Origin: Bacteroidales bacterium
GTDB lineage: Bacteria > Bacteroidota > Bacteroidia > Bacteroidales > GCA-2748055
Length of the DNA: 39,679 nt
Assembly: GCA_021740585.1 (NCBI GenBank)
Contig: JAIOZM010000037.1
Span: 1-39,679, forward strand
Direction: 5' to 3'
Below the pieces are notes generated by a model. It was not told where the DNA came from. It was given only the letters and a program-made list of their open reading frames with translations, and ran no database searches. This document shows positions 27,245 to 34,091 of this stretch, piece by piece (the first letter of the stretch is position 1; each line of letters opens with the position of its first letter). The position numbers were made by a program, and so were the translations under genes.

Positions 27245-27322
27245 AATGTTTGTTTAAGATTTTGTTTAATATTTTGCAATAAGACATAAACAAAATAAAA
27301 ATGTTCATTCATATACACAGAT

Positions 27323-27793
27323 TTATCCGAACTTTTTCTTCATGAATCTTCTGTAGGCTTTACCAAATCTTGGGATATTGTCAAAAATATCTCCCCATAA
27401 ATCATAGTAATCTCTTTGTTCAGCAATTTTTCCATCTTCATTCAATGTGAGTCTGCTGGCTCCATATAAAACAGAACTTGGATTTTTTTTATATTTAATG
27501 GTCATTTCCCATTCAATAAACAAGTGTTTTTCAAACATAATCGCATTTACAATTGTCATTTTCAAGTCTTTAGAACGTTTAGTAAGTCGTTCTGTCATCT
27601 CAGTAAACGGAACTATTCCTCTTATTTCCTGAATTGAATCCCTGAAGTAAATATTCTCATCATAATAAGGTAGTATGTGCGACCAATCGGGTTCCCCGGC
27701 GGTATTATAGGTTTTAGACCACAACTCTCTTATTGAAGTCGCATTAATGGGGTTTTTATTCAATTTCTTCCCTTCGGGTTTGTTATTATCCAT
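27323..27793 (-). CDS. NTF2/SnoaL-like protein
   Basis: This 156-residue protein has the cone-shaped NTF2-like pattern: an N-terminal helix (IRELWSKTYNTAGEPDWSHI), the strand YYDENIYFRDSIQEIRG, a helix EMTERLTKRSKD, then strands HLFIEWEMTIKY and YGASRLTLNEDGKIAEQRDY. NTF2-like proteins hold small hydrophobic ligands or act as isomerases, so the activity cannot be predicted. There is no signal peptide. It starts 11 bases after the stop of the DUF2141 gene, so the two are almost certainly co-transcribed. Confidence 0.75.
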   Translation of the reverse strand: MDNNKPEGKKLNKNPINATSIRELWSKTYNTAGEPDWSHILPYYDENIYFRDSIQEIRGIVPFTEMTERLTKRSKDLKMTIVNAIMFEKHLFIEWEMTIKYKKNPSSVLYGASRLTLNEDGKIAEQRDYYDLWGDIFDNIPRFGKAYRRFMKKKFG

Positions 27794-27804
27794 ATAAACC
27801 TGTC

Positions 27805-28215
27805 TTAAAAATTAATATAGGTGGGCAAGCATTCAACTTTTGTATTTTCATTTACATCAAAAATCATATCACTAAAAGAAGGAGGTCCAAATTTGATTTT
27901 AGCATTATTTGAGAACCCAAATCCTTCAGAAGGCACTCCCATCCAATTCGTATCCAATTCTTTATTCACATTTTCATCGTGGAAGTATTTAAACGCATAT
28001 TTACCGGGTTTAAGATCAGATATGACAAAAATGCATGTATTGTCTTCGATTTTTGCTGAAAGAGCTAGTAGCCTTTGTTCTTTACCATCAAGAAGTTCTA
28101 ACAGAACCTTACCTGTATTATTGCTTAAATTATTTATTTCAACAGTTAGGGAAAGTTGAGCCATTGAACTTATAAAAAAGTTTGAAAAAAGTAATAGTAT
28201 TAATCCGGTGCGCAT
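27805..28215 (-). CDS. DUF2141 family secreted protein
   Basis: The start is set at 28215, where MRTGLILLLFSNFFISSMAQ forms a signal peptide; the open frame continues upstream but without a reason to translate it. The 136-residue product has the DUF2141 pattern: VEINNLSNNTGKVLLELLDG, DLKPGKYAFKYFHDENVNKE, then WMGVPSEGFGFSNNA and FGPPSFSDMIFDV. The family is small, beta-rich, exported and uncharacterised, and from memory it often lies beside SDR, NTF2-like and carotenoid- or photolyase-related genes in Bacteroidota. It is the first gene of the minus-strand run. Confidence 0.82.
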   Translation of the reverse strand: MRTGLILLLFSNFFISSMAQLSLTVEINNLSNNTGKVLLELLDGKEQRLLALSAKIEDNTCIFVISDLKPGKYAFKYFHDENVNKELDTNWMGVPSEGFGFSNNAKIKFGPPSFSDMIFDVNENTKVECLPTYINF

Positions 28216-28461
28216 AATAATTGATTTAGTCTTTAAATATATATAATTTTCTGACAATTGACCTGCCCTATCCGTTAAGTATCTGTTAAAGGCTTTACGA
28301 TTACCCATTTGATTTGAGCAGTTTTTTTAAGAGATACAATATTTTGCAGCTCTAATTACAATGATTGCCTCCTCCGGCCAAGGTTTTTTTATATCAATCC
28401 ATAGAGATACTTTCGAATCAATCCTATTATTATGTATCAATCTGAAAAAAAATTAAATCTA

Positions 28462-28493
28462 TTTGGTTTATATTATAAACTTATTTATTTTTG
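28462..28493 (+). promoter_or_regulatory. Bacteroidota-type promoter for the membrane protein/regulator pair
   Basis: TTTG at 28462-28465 and TATTTTTG at 28486-28493 are separated by 20 bases, matching the -33 TTTG and -7 TAnnTTTG consensus of the phylum. The ATG of the downstream gene is at 28522. The rest of the 306-base gap between the divergent genes (28216-28521) holds no other recognisable signal. Confidence 0.5.
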
Positions 28494-28521
28494 TGTTATT
28501 TAAATTTATAAACATAATAAA

Positions 28522-29127
28522 ATGAATAAAACAACTTTTACACCTGAAGAAAGTCTTTTACTTATTTCCGCGACCATAGAAGACACCAAGAAAAGATTTG
28601 AAGAAAATGGCTTTTTGTTCCTTTTTTGGGGACTACTGATCTTTTTTGTATCCCTAAGTCAGTTTGTTCTTACCAAACTGGAGCTAAACGAGATACTTAC
28701 TATTGAAAACTGGACTATAAGGAACTGGCCGGTATTATTATACCCTCTTGGTGGAATAGTTACCGGGATACATGTTAAAAAAACTTATAAGAAATTACCA
28801 AAAACCATCCTTGGGAATATATCTGCGGCTATGGGTTGGTTACTGGGCGCAAATTTTATGATATTAGGATTTTTCTTTTCCAACAGTCTTGCAGGAAACC
28901 TTATCCCTGTATTTATAATTATATTTGCCTTTTGGTGCATTATTAGTGGCGTTATCATTAGTTTTAAGCCTCTGATAATTGGAGGGATTCTATTGAATTT
29001 AATTGGATTTGCAGCTTTCTATATCAACTGGCAAAATCAGCCTTTAATGTTTACTGTGGGCTCAATAGTAGCATTAATAATCCCGGGGTTTTTACTCAAA
29101 AAGAATAAAAAACAGGAAAATGTTTAA
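28522..29127 (+). CDS. Multi-pass membrane protein of unknown function
   Basis: This 201-residue protein has a cytoplasmic N-terminus of about 30 residues (FTPEESLLLISATIEDTKKR) and then about six hydrophobic helices, for example FLFWGLLIFFVSLSQFVL, WPVLLYPLGGIVTGI, MGWLLGANFMILGFFF, LIPVFIIIFAFWCIISGVII, IIGGILLNLIGFAAFYI and TVGSIVALIIPGFLL. It ends in a Lys-rich tail. No catalytic motif is seen. Its last 8 bases overlap the start of a winged-helix regulator, so the two are translated together. This gene pair is common in Bacteroidota, where the regulator presumably controls its own operon. Confidence 0.75.
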   Translation: MNKTTFTPEESLLLISATIEDTKKRFEENGFLFLFWGLLIFFVSLSQFVLTKLELNEILTIENWTIRNWPVLLYPLGGIVTGIHVKKTYKKLPKTILGNISAAMGWLLGANFMILGFFFSNSLAGNLIPVFIIIFAFWCIISGVIISFKPLIIGGILLNLIGFAAFYINWQNQPLMFTVGSIVALIIPGFLLKKNKKQENV

Positions 29128-29407
29128 AGAATTAGATCCCATATTACATTCGCAACTTCGTTTATCCATCGTTTCTATTCTTATGTCTGTTAAAGAAACT
29201 GATTTTAGTTTTATTAAAGAGTCAAGTCATGCCACAGCAGGAAATATAAGCATACAGATAAAAAAATTAGAGAAAGCAGGATATATCGAGGTTAAGAAAA
29301 GCTTTAAAAACAATTATCCTAATACTTCCTTATCCATTACTAAAAAAGGAATAAAAGCATTTGAAAACTATGTGGAGAGTTTAAAAAATTATATTAATCC
29401 GAAATAG
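29120..29407 (+). CDS. Winged-helix transcriptional regulator (MarR/HTH_34-like)
   Basis: This 95-residue protein is a single winged helix: LHSQLRLSIVSILMSVKETD, then SFIKESSHATAGNISIQIKK (recognition helix), LEKAGYIEVKKSF as the wing, and TSLSITKKGIKAFENYVE. This matches the compact 'HTH_34' transcriptional regulators. It has no sensor domain and probably works as a dimer. The start overlaps the upstream membrane-protein gene by 8 bases. It likely regulates that operon, with the membrane protein perhaps affecting its activity. Confidence 0.82.
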   Translation: MFKELDPILHSQLRLSIVSILMSVKETDFSFIKESSHATAGNISIQIKKLEKAGYIEVKKSFKNNYPNTSLSITKKGIKAFENYVESLKNYINPK

Positions 29408-29551
29408 TTTTAAATCAACTCCCTGGATGTCTTCAACAAAGACAATATCACTTTTTTTATACTTTGGGTAAGTATTAGCCCAAATTGAATCTTCCATTAA
29501 TGTGCGGTGATATTTTTTGGACGACTTATTGGCCTTGTAAGCGACTGGTTT
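29381..29551 (-). pseudogene. Coding-like C-terminal remnant, antisense to the regulator's 3' end
   Basis: On the minus strand a frame is open for 56 codons after a TGA at 29552-29554, ending with TAA at 29381-29383. It reads KPVAYKANKSSKKYHRTLME, then DSIWANTYPKYKKSDIVFVE, a composition that looks coding. It has no start near its 5' end and its 3' end overlaps the plus-strand winged-helix gene by 27 bases. I do not recognise the family. It fills most of the gap between the regulator and the next minus-strand gene. Confidence 0.35.
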
Positions 29552-29573
29552 TCAATCTTAATACAGGTCAAGC

Positions 29574-30065
29574 TTACACAATTTCCGCAAAAAGAATCAT
29601 ATAGTTATTTCCGAATTTTTTAGCACATTTCGGGCAGTATGCATAATGGACGTAAAAATCTTTTGCTTTTTTTGACTGTTCTGCCAATCGATGATTCATA
29701 GACTTGATATGTTTGGGAATAGAATTGTAAGGTCCCTCAAAAACCCCGGCTTCAAATGTGCCCGTAAGGGAAGTATTTTCTGCTCCTTCAACATTTTTTG
29801 TTACCGAATAATAGATTTCTGATTTGAATGCTGATGGATCGTGAAACATCACCAAAGCATCTGTCATATCAGTCATATTAGCATCGGCCTTTTCAACTAA
29901 ATCACATAATTTATTCATTCGCTTTCCAATCATGGGTGGAAATGGAATATGAAATAGTGTGGGAACCGACTCCTTGATAAAAAGCTTTTCGTTCCAGTTA
30001 AATGTTTTATTGTCCCATTTGTTTACTTCGAATTTTGGACAACAGATGTCTTGTTTTTCAGTCAT
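29574..30065 (-). CDS. Conserved protein of unknown function with paired Cys motifs
   Basis: This 163-residue cytoplasmic protein starts MTEKQDICCPKFEVNKWDN, continues KLFIKESVPTLFHIPFPPMI, has a central FEAGVFEGPYNSIPKHIKSM and ends with AYCPKCAKKFGNNYMILFAE. The CC near the N-terminus and the CPKC near the C-terminus could bind a metal together. The 'GTFEAGVFEGPY' pattern is reminiscent of GyrI-like small-molecule-binding folds. I remember related proteins as common hypotheticals (sometimes labelled 'hydrolase') in Bacteroidota, without known activity. It stands alone, 247 bases from the desaturase gene upstream of it in the window; nothing clear was seen in that gap. Confidence 0.72.
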   Translation of the reverse strand: MTEKQDICCPKFEVNKWDNKTFNWNEKLFIKESVPTLFHIPFPPMIGKRMNKLCDLVEKADANMTDMTDALVMFHDPSAFKSEIYYSVTKNVEGAENTSLTGTFEAGVFEGPYNSIPKHIKSMNHRLAEQSKKAKDFYVHYAYCPKCAKKFGNNYMILFAEIV

Positions 30066-30312
30066 AATGTAAATTATTAGTTAATAATACTTCGAATATG
30101 CAAAAGTTTAATTCTCTTTTAACAAAGTACTTTTTTAAAACTTCTAACCCAGGGTTTATTTCAATTGGAAAAACTTTTTTAATTACGTTATAATCTGAAA
30201 AATAGCGCCAAATTTTTTTGCAAAACCTGAGGGACTTAAGTTAAAATCATTTTCCCATACCTAAATGGAAGCTGTGAGCATAAAAAAAAGTCAAAATATT
30301 TTCTAGCTGCAC

Positions 30313-31305
30313 TCACACCATAGCTTCCTTAAAGCTGACCAATTTATGCCTGTCTTCATCCCATAACCTATACTTTACGCACTGGAGGCTCGACAAAAAA
30401 GTCAATGGCTCTTTTTGGAAAATCGGGTTATCACGATGGCATTTTTCCAGATTGTAATTGGGTATTTTAAGACTTAAGTGGTGTATGTGATGAAAACCAA
30501 TATTTCCAGAAAACCATTGCAGAATTCTCGGGAATTTTACAAAGGAACATCCCATCATGGCGATTTTGGTATAATCCCAATTTTCATTACGCTCCCAGAT
30601 TACATCTTTAAATTGATGCTGTATATAGAAAAGCCATACCCCAAAAATTGAAGCAAAAACCAATACAGGTACTTGTATTAGCGCAAAAGTTTTAAATCCT
30701 ATTAATAATGAAAGGATAGTTACTGCAACAATAAGAGCTATGCTTGTTAAATGGGTGTACATATTTATTTGTTTAGGAATTTTTTTATCGGGGAAACGAT
30801 TTATTACTGTAAACAGGAAAAAGGGGACAATTATTAACAGAATAACAGGGTTTCGATACCATCGATAAAAGTTCTGCTCTTTCTTCGGGCTGTTTTTAAA
30901 TTCCTCAAGAGTTAGGGTCATTACATCGCCCATACCACGTTTATCTAAATTACCTACAGTCTGGTGATGTACCATATGTTGATAATGCCATTTATGATAA
31001 GGAGTAAATGTTAATCCCCCGGCAATAATTCCAACTACTTTGTTAAGGTTGGTTGATTTAAAAAAAGAACCATGTCCACAGTCGTGAAAAATGATAAAAA
31101 TTCGAACCAGAAAACCTGCTGCAATAAAAGAAAGTGCCAGAGTGTACCAATAGGAATAATTGAGCGAATAAATCATAAGAATCCAAAGGGCAATGTAGGG
31201 TATAAAAGAATTGATTACCTGCCACCAACTTTTTGCCGTATTCGGTTGAGTGTATCGCCTGATAATAGTCCTCCAGTTAGACCATCCATTTTTTTGAGTT
31301 TCCAT
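30313..31305 (-). CDS. Membrane fatty acid desaturase
   Basis: This 330-residue integral membrane di-iron desaturase has the three histidine boxes: HDCGH at 74-78, HYQHMVHH ending at 114, and FHHIHH at 271-276. Hydrophobic segments at about 34-52, 54-73, 152-170, 186-205 and 207-228 give the usual four to six TM helices. The box spacing fits the delta-12/omega-type acyl-lipid desaturases (FA_desaturase family). It would introduce a double bond into membrane lipid acyl chains using O2 and an electron donor not encoded next to it. An oxygen-dependent enzyme suggests the host meets oxygen. It is monocistronic as far as can be seen. Confidence 0.92.
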   Translation of the reverse strand: METQKNGWSNWRTIIRRYTQPNTAKSWWQVINSFIPYIALWILMIYSLNYSYWYTLALSFIAAGFLVRIFIIFHDCGHGSFFKSTNLNKVVGIIAGGLTFTPYHKWHYQHMVHHQTVGNLDKRGMGDVMTLTLEEFKNSPKKEQNFYRWYRNPVILLIIVPFFLFTVINRFPDKKIPKQINMYTHLTSIALIVAVTILSLLIGFKTFALIQVPVLVFASIFGVWLFYIQHQFKDVIWERNENWDYTKIAMMGCSFVKFPRILQWFSGNIGFHHIHHLSLKIPNYNLEKCHRDNPIFQKEPLTFLSSLQCVKYRLWDEDRHKLVSFKEAMV

Positions 31306-31350
31306 TTTTTTAATATTGAGAGCATCAGATCAGAATAAATCAAGCTCATA

Positions 31351-31866
31351 TTATTGAATGATCATTTTTTTTGATTCGATTTCATTTCCAATCCTTAACT
31401 GATAATAATACACCCCTTTACTTAGGGATGCGGCATTAAAATCGACAGAATGTATGCCTTCCGGCATAAATTTATTTACAAGTGTAGCTATTTCCTGACC
31501 ACTGATATTGAATACTTTCAGGAGGGTTTGGCCGCTATGACGACTACTCCAACCTATTGTCGATATCCCTGTAAATGGATTTGGTATGTTCTGCAATAAT
31601 CGAATGTTGTTTCCTGGTGCAACAAGCTTTTGCTCATAAATTGAAGTTACATTGTCGAACAGAGGTTTAATATCGCATACTTCTCCATAATCCTTCATAT
31701 GCAATGCGGTTCCATTTTCACCTACTGCCCAGCCGGAGTGTGCACAAAAGTGTATACTATTTAATGGATTCCCTTGGGGCAATGGGTTTTGCCAATGCCA
31801 TCCTGATTGTGAGAAAGTAATTAGGCTAAGGATTGAGAGAAGTGTTATACAGCTATATCTTTTCAT
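31351..31866 (-). CDS. Short T9SS type A sorting-domain protein with one YCF48-like motif
   Basis: This 171-residue secreted protein has a signal peptide (MKRYSCITLLSILSLITFSQ). It next has WHWQNPLPQGNPLNSIHF and SGWAVGENGTALHMKDYGEV, one repeat of the YCF48/BNR-like beta-propeller type. It ends with a full type A sorting domain: NIPNPFTGISTIGWS, LKVFNISGQEIATLVNK, GVYYYQLRIG and SKKMIIQ. The T9SS machinery exports and anchors such cargo. Homologous proteins normally carry many propeller repeats, so this copy looks internally reduced, keeping only the first repeat and the sorting signal. Whether it is functional is uncertain. Confidence 0.8.
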   Translation of the reverse strand: MKRYSCITLLSILSLITFSQSGWHWQNPLPQGNPLNSIHFCAHSGWAVGENGTALHMKDYGEVCDIKPLFDNVTSIYEQKLVAPGNNIRLLQNIPNPFTGISTIGWSSRHSGQTLLKVFNISGQEIATLVNKFMPEGIHSVDFNAASLSKGVYYYQLRIGNEIESKKMIIQ

Positions 31867-32064
31867 GATTTTAAGTATAAAAAGTTAGTTCTGAATAGGC
31901 ACCTGAAAGTTCAAAGAATTAAAAAAGCAATTTACAAAATCCTCAGGATAAAGTCAATAAAGGAATAGCTATTCCATGGAAGGATAAACCGGCAAGGAGT
32001 TCCTTCATAGTGGGTTTATGACTCTCACCCAAACAAATGAGGAAAGATACCTGAATACGAAATA

Positions 32065-32979
32065 TCAAAAAATAGAAGATTCTGTTTTCGTAGTAAAAAG
32101 CTCCAGAAATTTCATCCCCCGGTAGGAATTTCCTTTTTCGTTTAATTTCGGACTCCAGACCGCAATGCAATAATTGTTGGGATGAACAGCCATTATACCA
32201 CCACCTACTCCACTTTTACCTGGAAGTCCGACTTTAAAAGCAAATTCTCCCGATTCATTATAAAATCCGCAGGTCTGCATAATAGCATTAATTCGCTTTG
32301 CCTGACTCATAGTTAAAACTTTCTTGTTGGAAGCAGTTCTGAAGTCATCATTTGCTAAATAAAGAAAGGTTTTCGAGAGTTCCCTGCAACTCATTTCCAG
32401 AGAGCAAATGGAGAAATAAAAATCGAGAACCTCTTCCGGACTATTTAATATATTACCATAGGATTTAATAAAATTGCAAAGAGCTATATTCCTGTATCCT
32501 GCAGATTTCTCAGAATTTGCAATTACAGCAGAATAATTTAAGTCGTGAATACCGGAAATGTCTCTGATAAATTCCAAAAATTCTTCTTTAGGATTTGTTA
32601 AATGTGTGATAAGGACATCGCATATCACCATAGCCCCGGCATTAACTAATGGATTTCTGGGTATTCCATTATTCAATTCCAGAACAGCGAGCGAGTCGAA
32701 AGACGAGCCGGAAGGTTCAACCCCAAGTCGTTCCCAAAGCTTTTCTCCGATAATTTTAAATGCTAAACTTAGACTAAGTACTTTTGCAATACTCTGAATA
32801 GAGAACTTGTGTTCGTATTCTCCGATTCCGTATTCCTGTTTATCGATTGTTGTTAAATGAACGGCAAAGGTATTGGGATTTACCTTGGCCAATTCTGGAA
32901 TATAAGTGGCCAGTTTTCCTTTATTATCACCAGACTTTATCTTCTGATAAACTTCTTCAATGATTTCTTTATAATTCAT
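32065..32979 (-). CDS. glsA: Glutaminase
   Basis: This 304-residue cytoplasmic enzyme is a serine-dependent beta-lactamase-fold glutaminase. The catalytic SxxK is S63-I-A-K66 in HKFSIQSIAKVLSLSLA. Other family segments are YIPELAKVNPNTFAVHLTT, NGIPRNPLVNAGAMV, NSEKSAGYRNIAL and LPGKSGVGGGIMAVHPNN. It hydrolyses glutamine to glutamate and ammonia, supplying nitrogen or supporting acid resistance. The length is typical. The 198-base gap to the T9SS protein (31867-32064) shows no clear feature, and there is no sign of a partner transporter. Confidence 0.95.
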   Translation of the reverse strand: MNYKEIIEEVYQKIKSGDNKGKLATYIPELAKVNPNTFAVHLTTIDKQEYGIGEYEHKFSIQSIAKVLSLSLAFKIIGEKLWERLGVEPSGSSFDSLAVLELNNGIPRNPLVNAGAMVICDVLITHLTNPKEEFLEFIRDISGIHDLNYSAVIANSEKSAGYRNIALCNFIKSYGNILNSPEEVLDFYFSICSLEMSCRELSKTFLYLANDDFRTASNKKVLTMSQAKRINAIMQTCGFYNESGEFAFKVGLPGKSGVGGGIMAVHPNNYCIAVWSPKLNEKGNSYRGMKFLELFTTKTESSIF

Positions 32980-33065
32980 TTATTCTTGAAATAACTTTGT
33001 GCCCCGTTTTTTTTATTTTTCTTTATTCCATGCCTTGGCTCATAAACTTTAATTTTTTGATTTCT

Positions 33066-33779
33066 TCAATTTTTTAATATCTGCTTCCAATTCTTTAAGA
33101 CTGGCTTCTTTTTCAATGGCTTTTTGTCATAAGAAAGCATTCCCATTAAGGGTAAACCGGCATCCACTCGCCTGTATACCAGTTCGGCTGCAGTTTGCTC
33201 ACTGATTGCCCAAAGCAGTTTGTTTTGCACGATTTTGAAAAACTCAATGGTTTTTTCGTTTTTCGGATCATAATCTATACTGGTGGCATAAATGTCTTTG
33301 ATTTTTTGGTAAAAGAATTTCTCCGATAGTCGTATTTCCCTAATACGGTTTTGCAGTTCGTTGAAATAGTTCATTGAGCTGCCCGACTTAAAGCGGTCAT
33401 CATTCAGCGTAAAGCCTTTTATAATGTATTCTTTTAAACGTTGTGTTGCCCAAATACGAAATTGCTTACCCTGAACCGATTTAACCCGGTAACCGACTGA
33501 GATAATCACATCCAGGTTATAGCCTTTTACTACATGTTCTTGTGTTTTTCCCGGAATAGCACCATGTTGAGTGGTTGTCCGGAAATTCCGGACAACCATA
33601 TTTTCGTCCATTTCACCTTCTTTAAAAACATTCCGGATATGCTCACTAATTGTCCTTTTGTCCTTGCCAAACAGTTGCCCCATTTGCGCCTGCGTGAGCC
33701 ATACGGTTTCATTCTCTAAGCGTACATCTATTTTGATGTTGCCGTCAGGGTCTTTGTATATCAGGATTTCGCTGTTCAC
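33066..33779 (-). pseudogene. RhuM-family gene with C-terminal deletion and frame change
   Basis: The 237-codon frame begins as a standard RhuM protein: KIDVRLENETVWLTQAQMGQ, LFGKDKRTISEHIRNVF, then VVRNFRTTTQHGAIPGKTQE and YNLDVIISVGYRVKSVQG. It stops early at about 237 residues, where the family is normally near 330. After MGMLSYDKKP the text turns into Lys-rich nonsense, while the adjacent frame (33049-33120) encodes a plausible tail, EKEASLKELEADIKK followed by a stop. The likeliest reading is an internal deletion of about 100 codons that fused the body to the tail out of frame. No Fic/Doc gene is adjacent. A truncated but expressed protein cannot be excluded. Confidence 0.7.
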
Positions 33780-33801
33780 TATCTTATAGGAGAATTTGAT
33801 T

Positions 33802-33960
33802 TTACTTATTCTTTAACCACTCATTAATCAAAACTACTTTATTATTACCATTTACAACGCGAAAAATAACGTAAGTACCTTCAGGTCTATAACTGCCTTT
33901 AAAATATTGGTAATAATCAATATTATAAGAATATAGTAACCTTAAAGGAATACTGTCATG
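33802..33960 (-). pseudogene. C-terminal gene remnant next to a pentamer repeat
   Basis: In the 312-base gap 33780-34091 a minus-strand frame is open for 52 codons to TAA 33802-33804, reading SYNIDYYQYFKGSYRPEGTY, then VIFRVVNGNNKVVLINEWLK. It looks coding but has no start codon. It is opened by a TGA that lies inside the pentamer repeat at its 5' end. I do not recognise the protein. It may be the 3' end of a gene whose remainder was lost. Confidence 0.35.
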
Positions 33961-33975
33961 TCATGTCATGTCATG
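33956..33975. repeat. Pentanucleotide tandem repeat (TCATG x4)
   Basis: Four perfect copies of TCATG, followed by an imperfect TCCTG, lie at the 5' edge of the minus-strand open frame ending at 33802. A 5-base unit changes reading frame with each copy gained or lost, as in phase-variable loci, but no intact gene is attached to it here. The remaining bases to 34091 show nothing recognisable. Confidence 0.7.
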
Positions 33976-34091
33976 TCCTGACCTCTCCTATTCAATTGAA
34001 CTTATTGCGGACAAATCCCATTAGATTTAGACATCATAAATTTACTACTAATCCGGTAATTGTATTTATATTATGCTAGTTTTCTTGACTT

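Noticed and set aside
30267..30328. Inverted words GGAAGCT-GTGAG and CTCAC-ACCA-TAGCTTCC across the end of the desaturase gene
   Set aside because: The pairing is interrupted, lies partly inside coding sequence, and has its T run inside the loop rather than after the stem, so it is not a convincing terminator.
31943..32170. 75-codon minus-strand open frame beginning MHCGLESEIKRKRK
   Set aside because: Its 5' part is the glutaminase gene read in another frame, and the rest shows no recognisable protein pattern.
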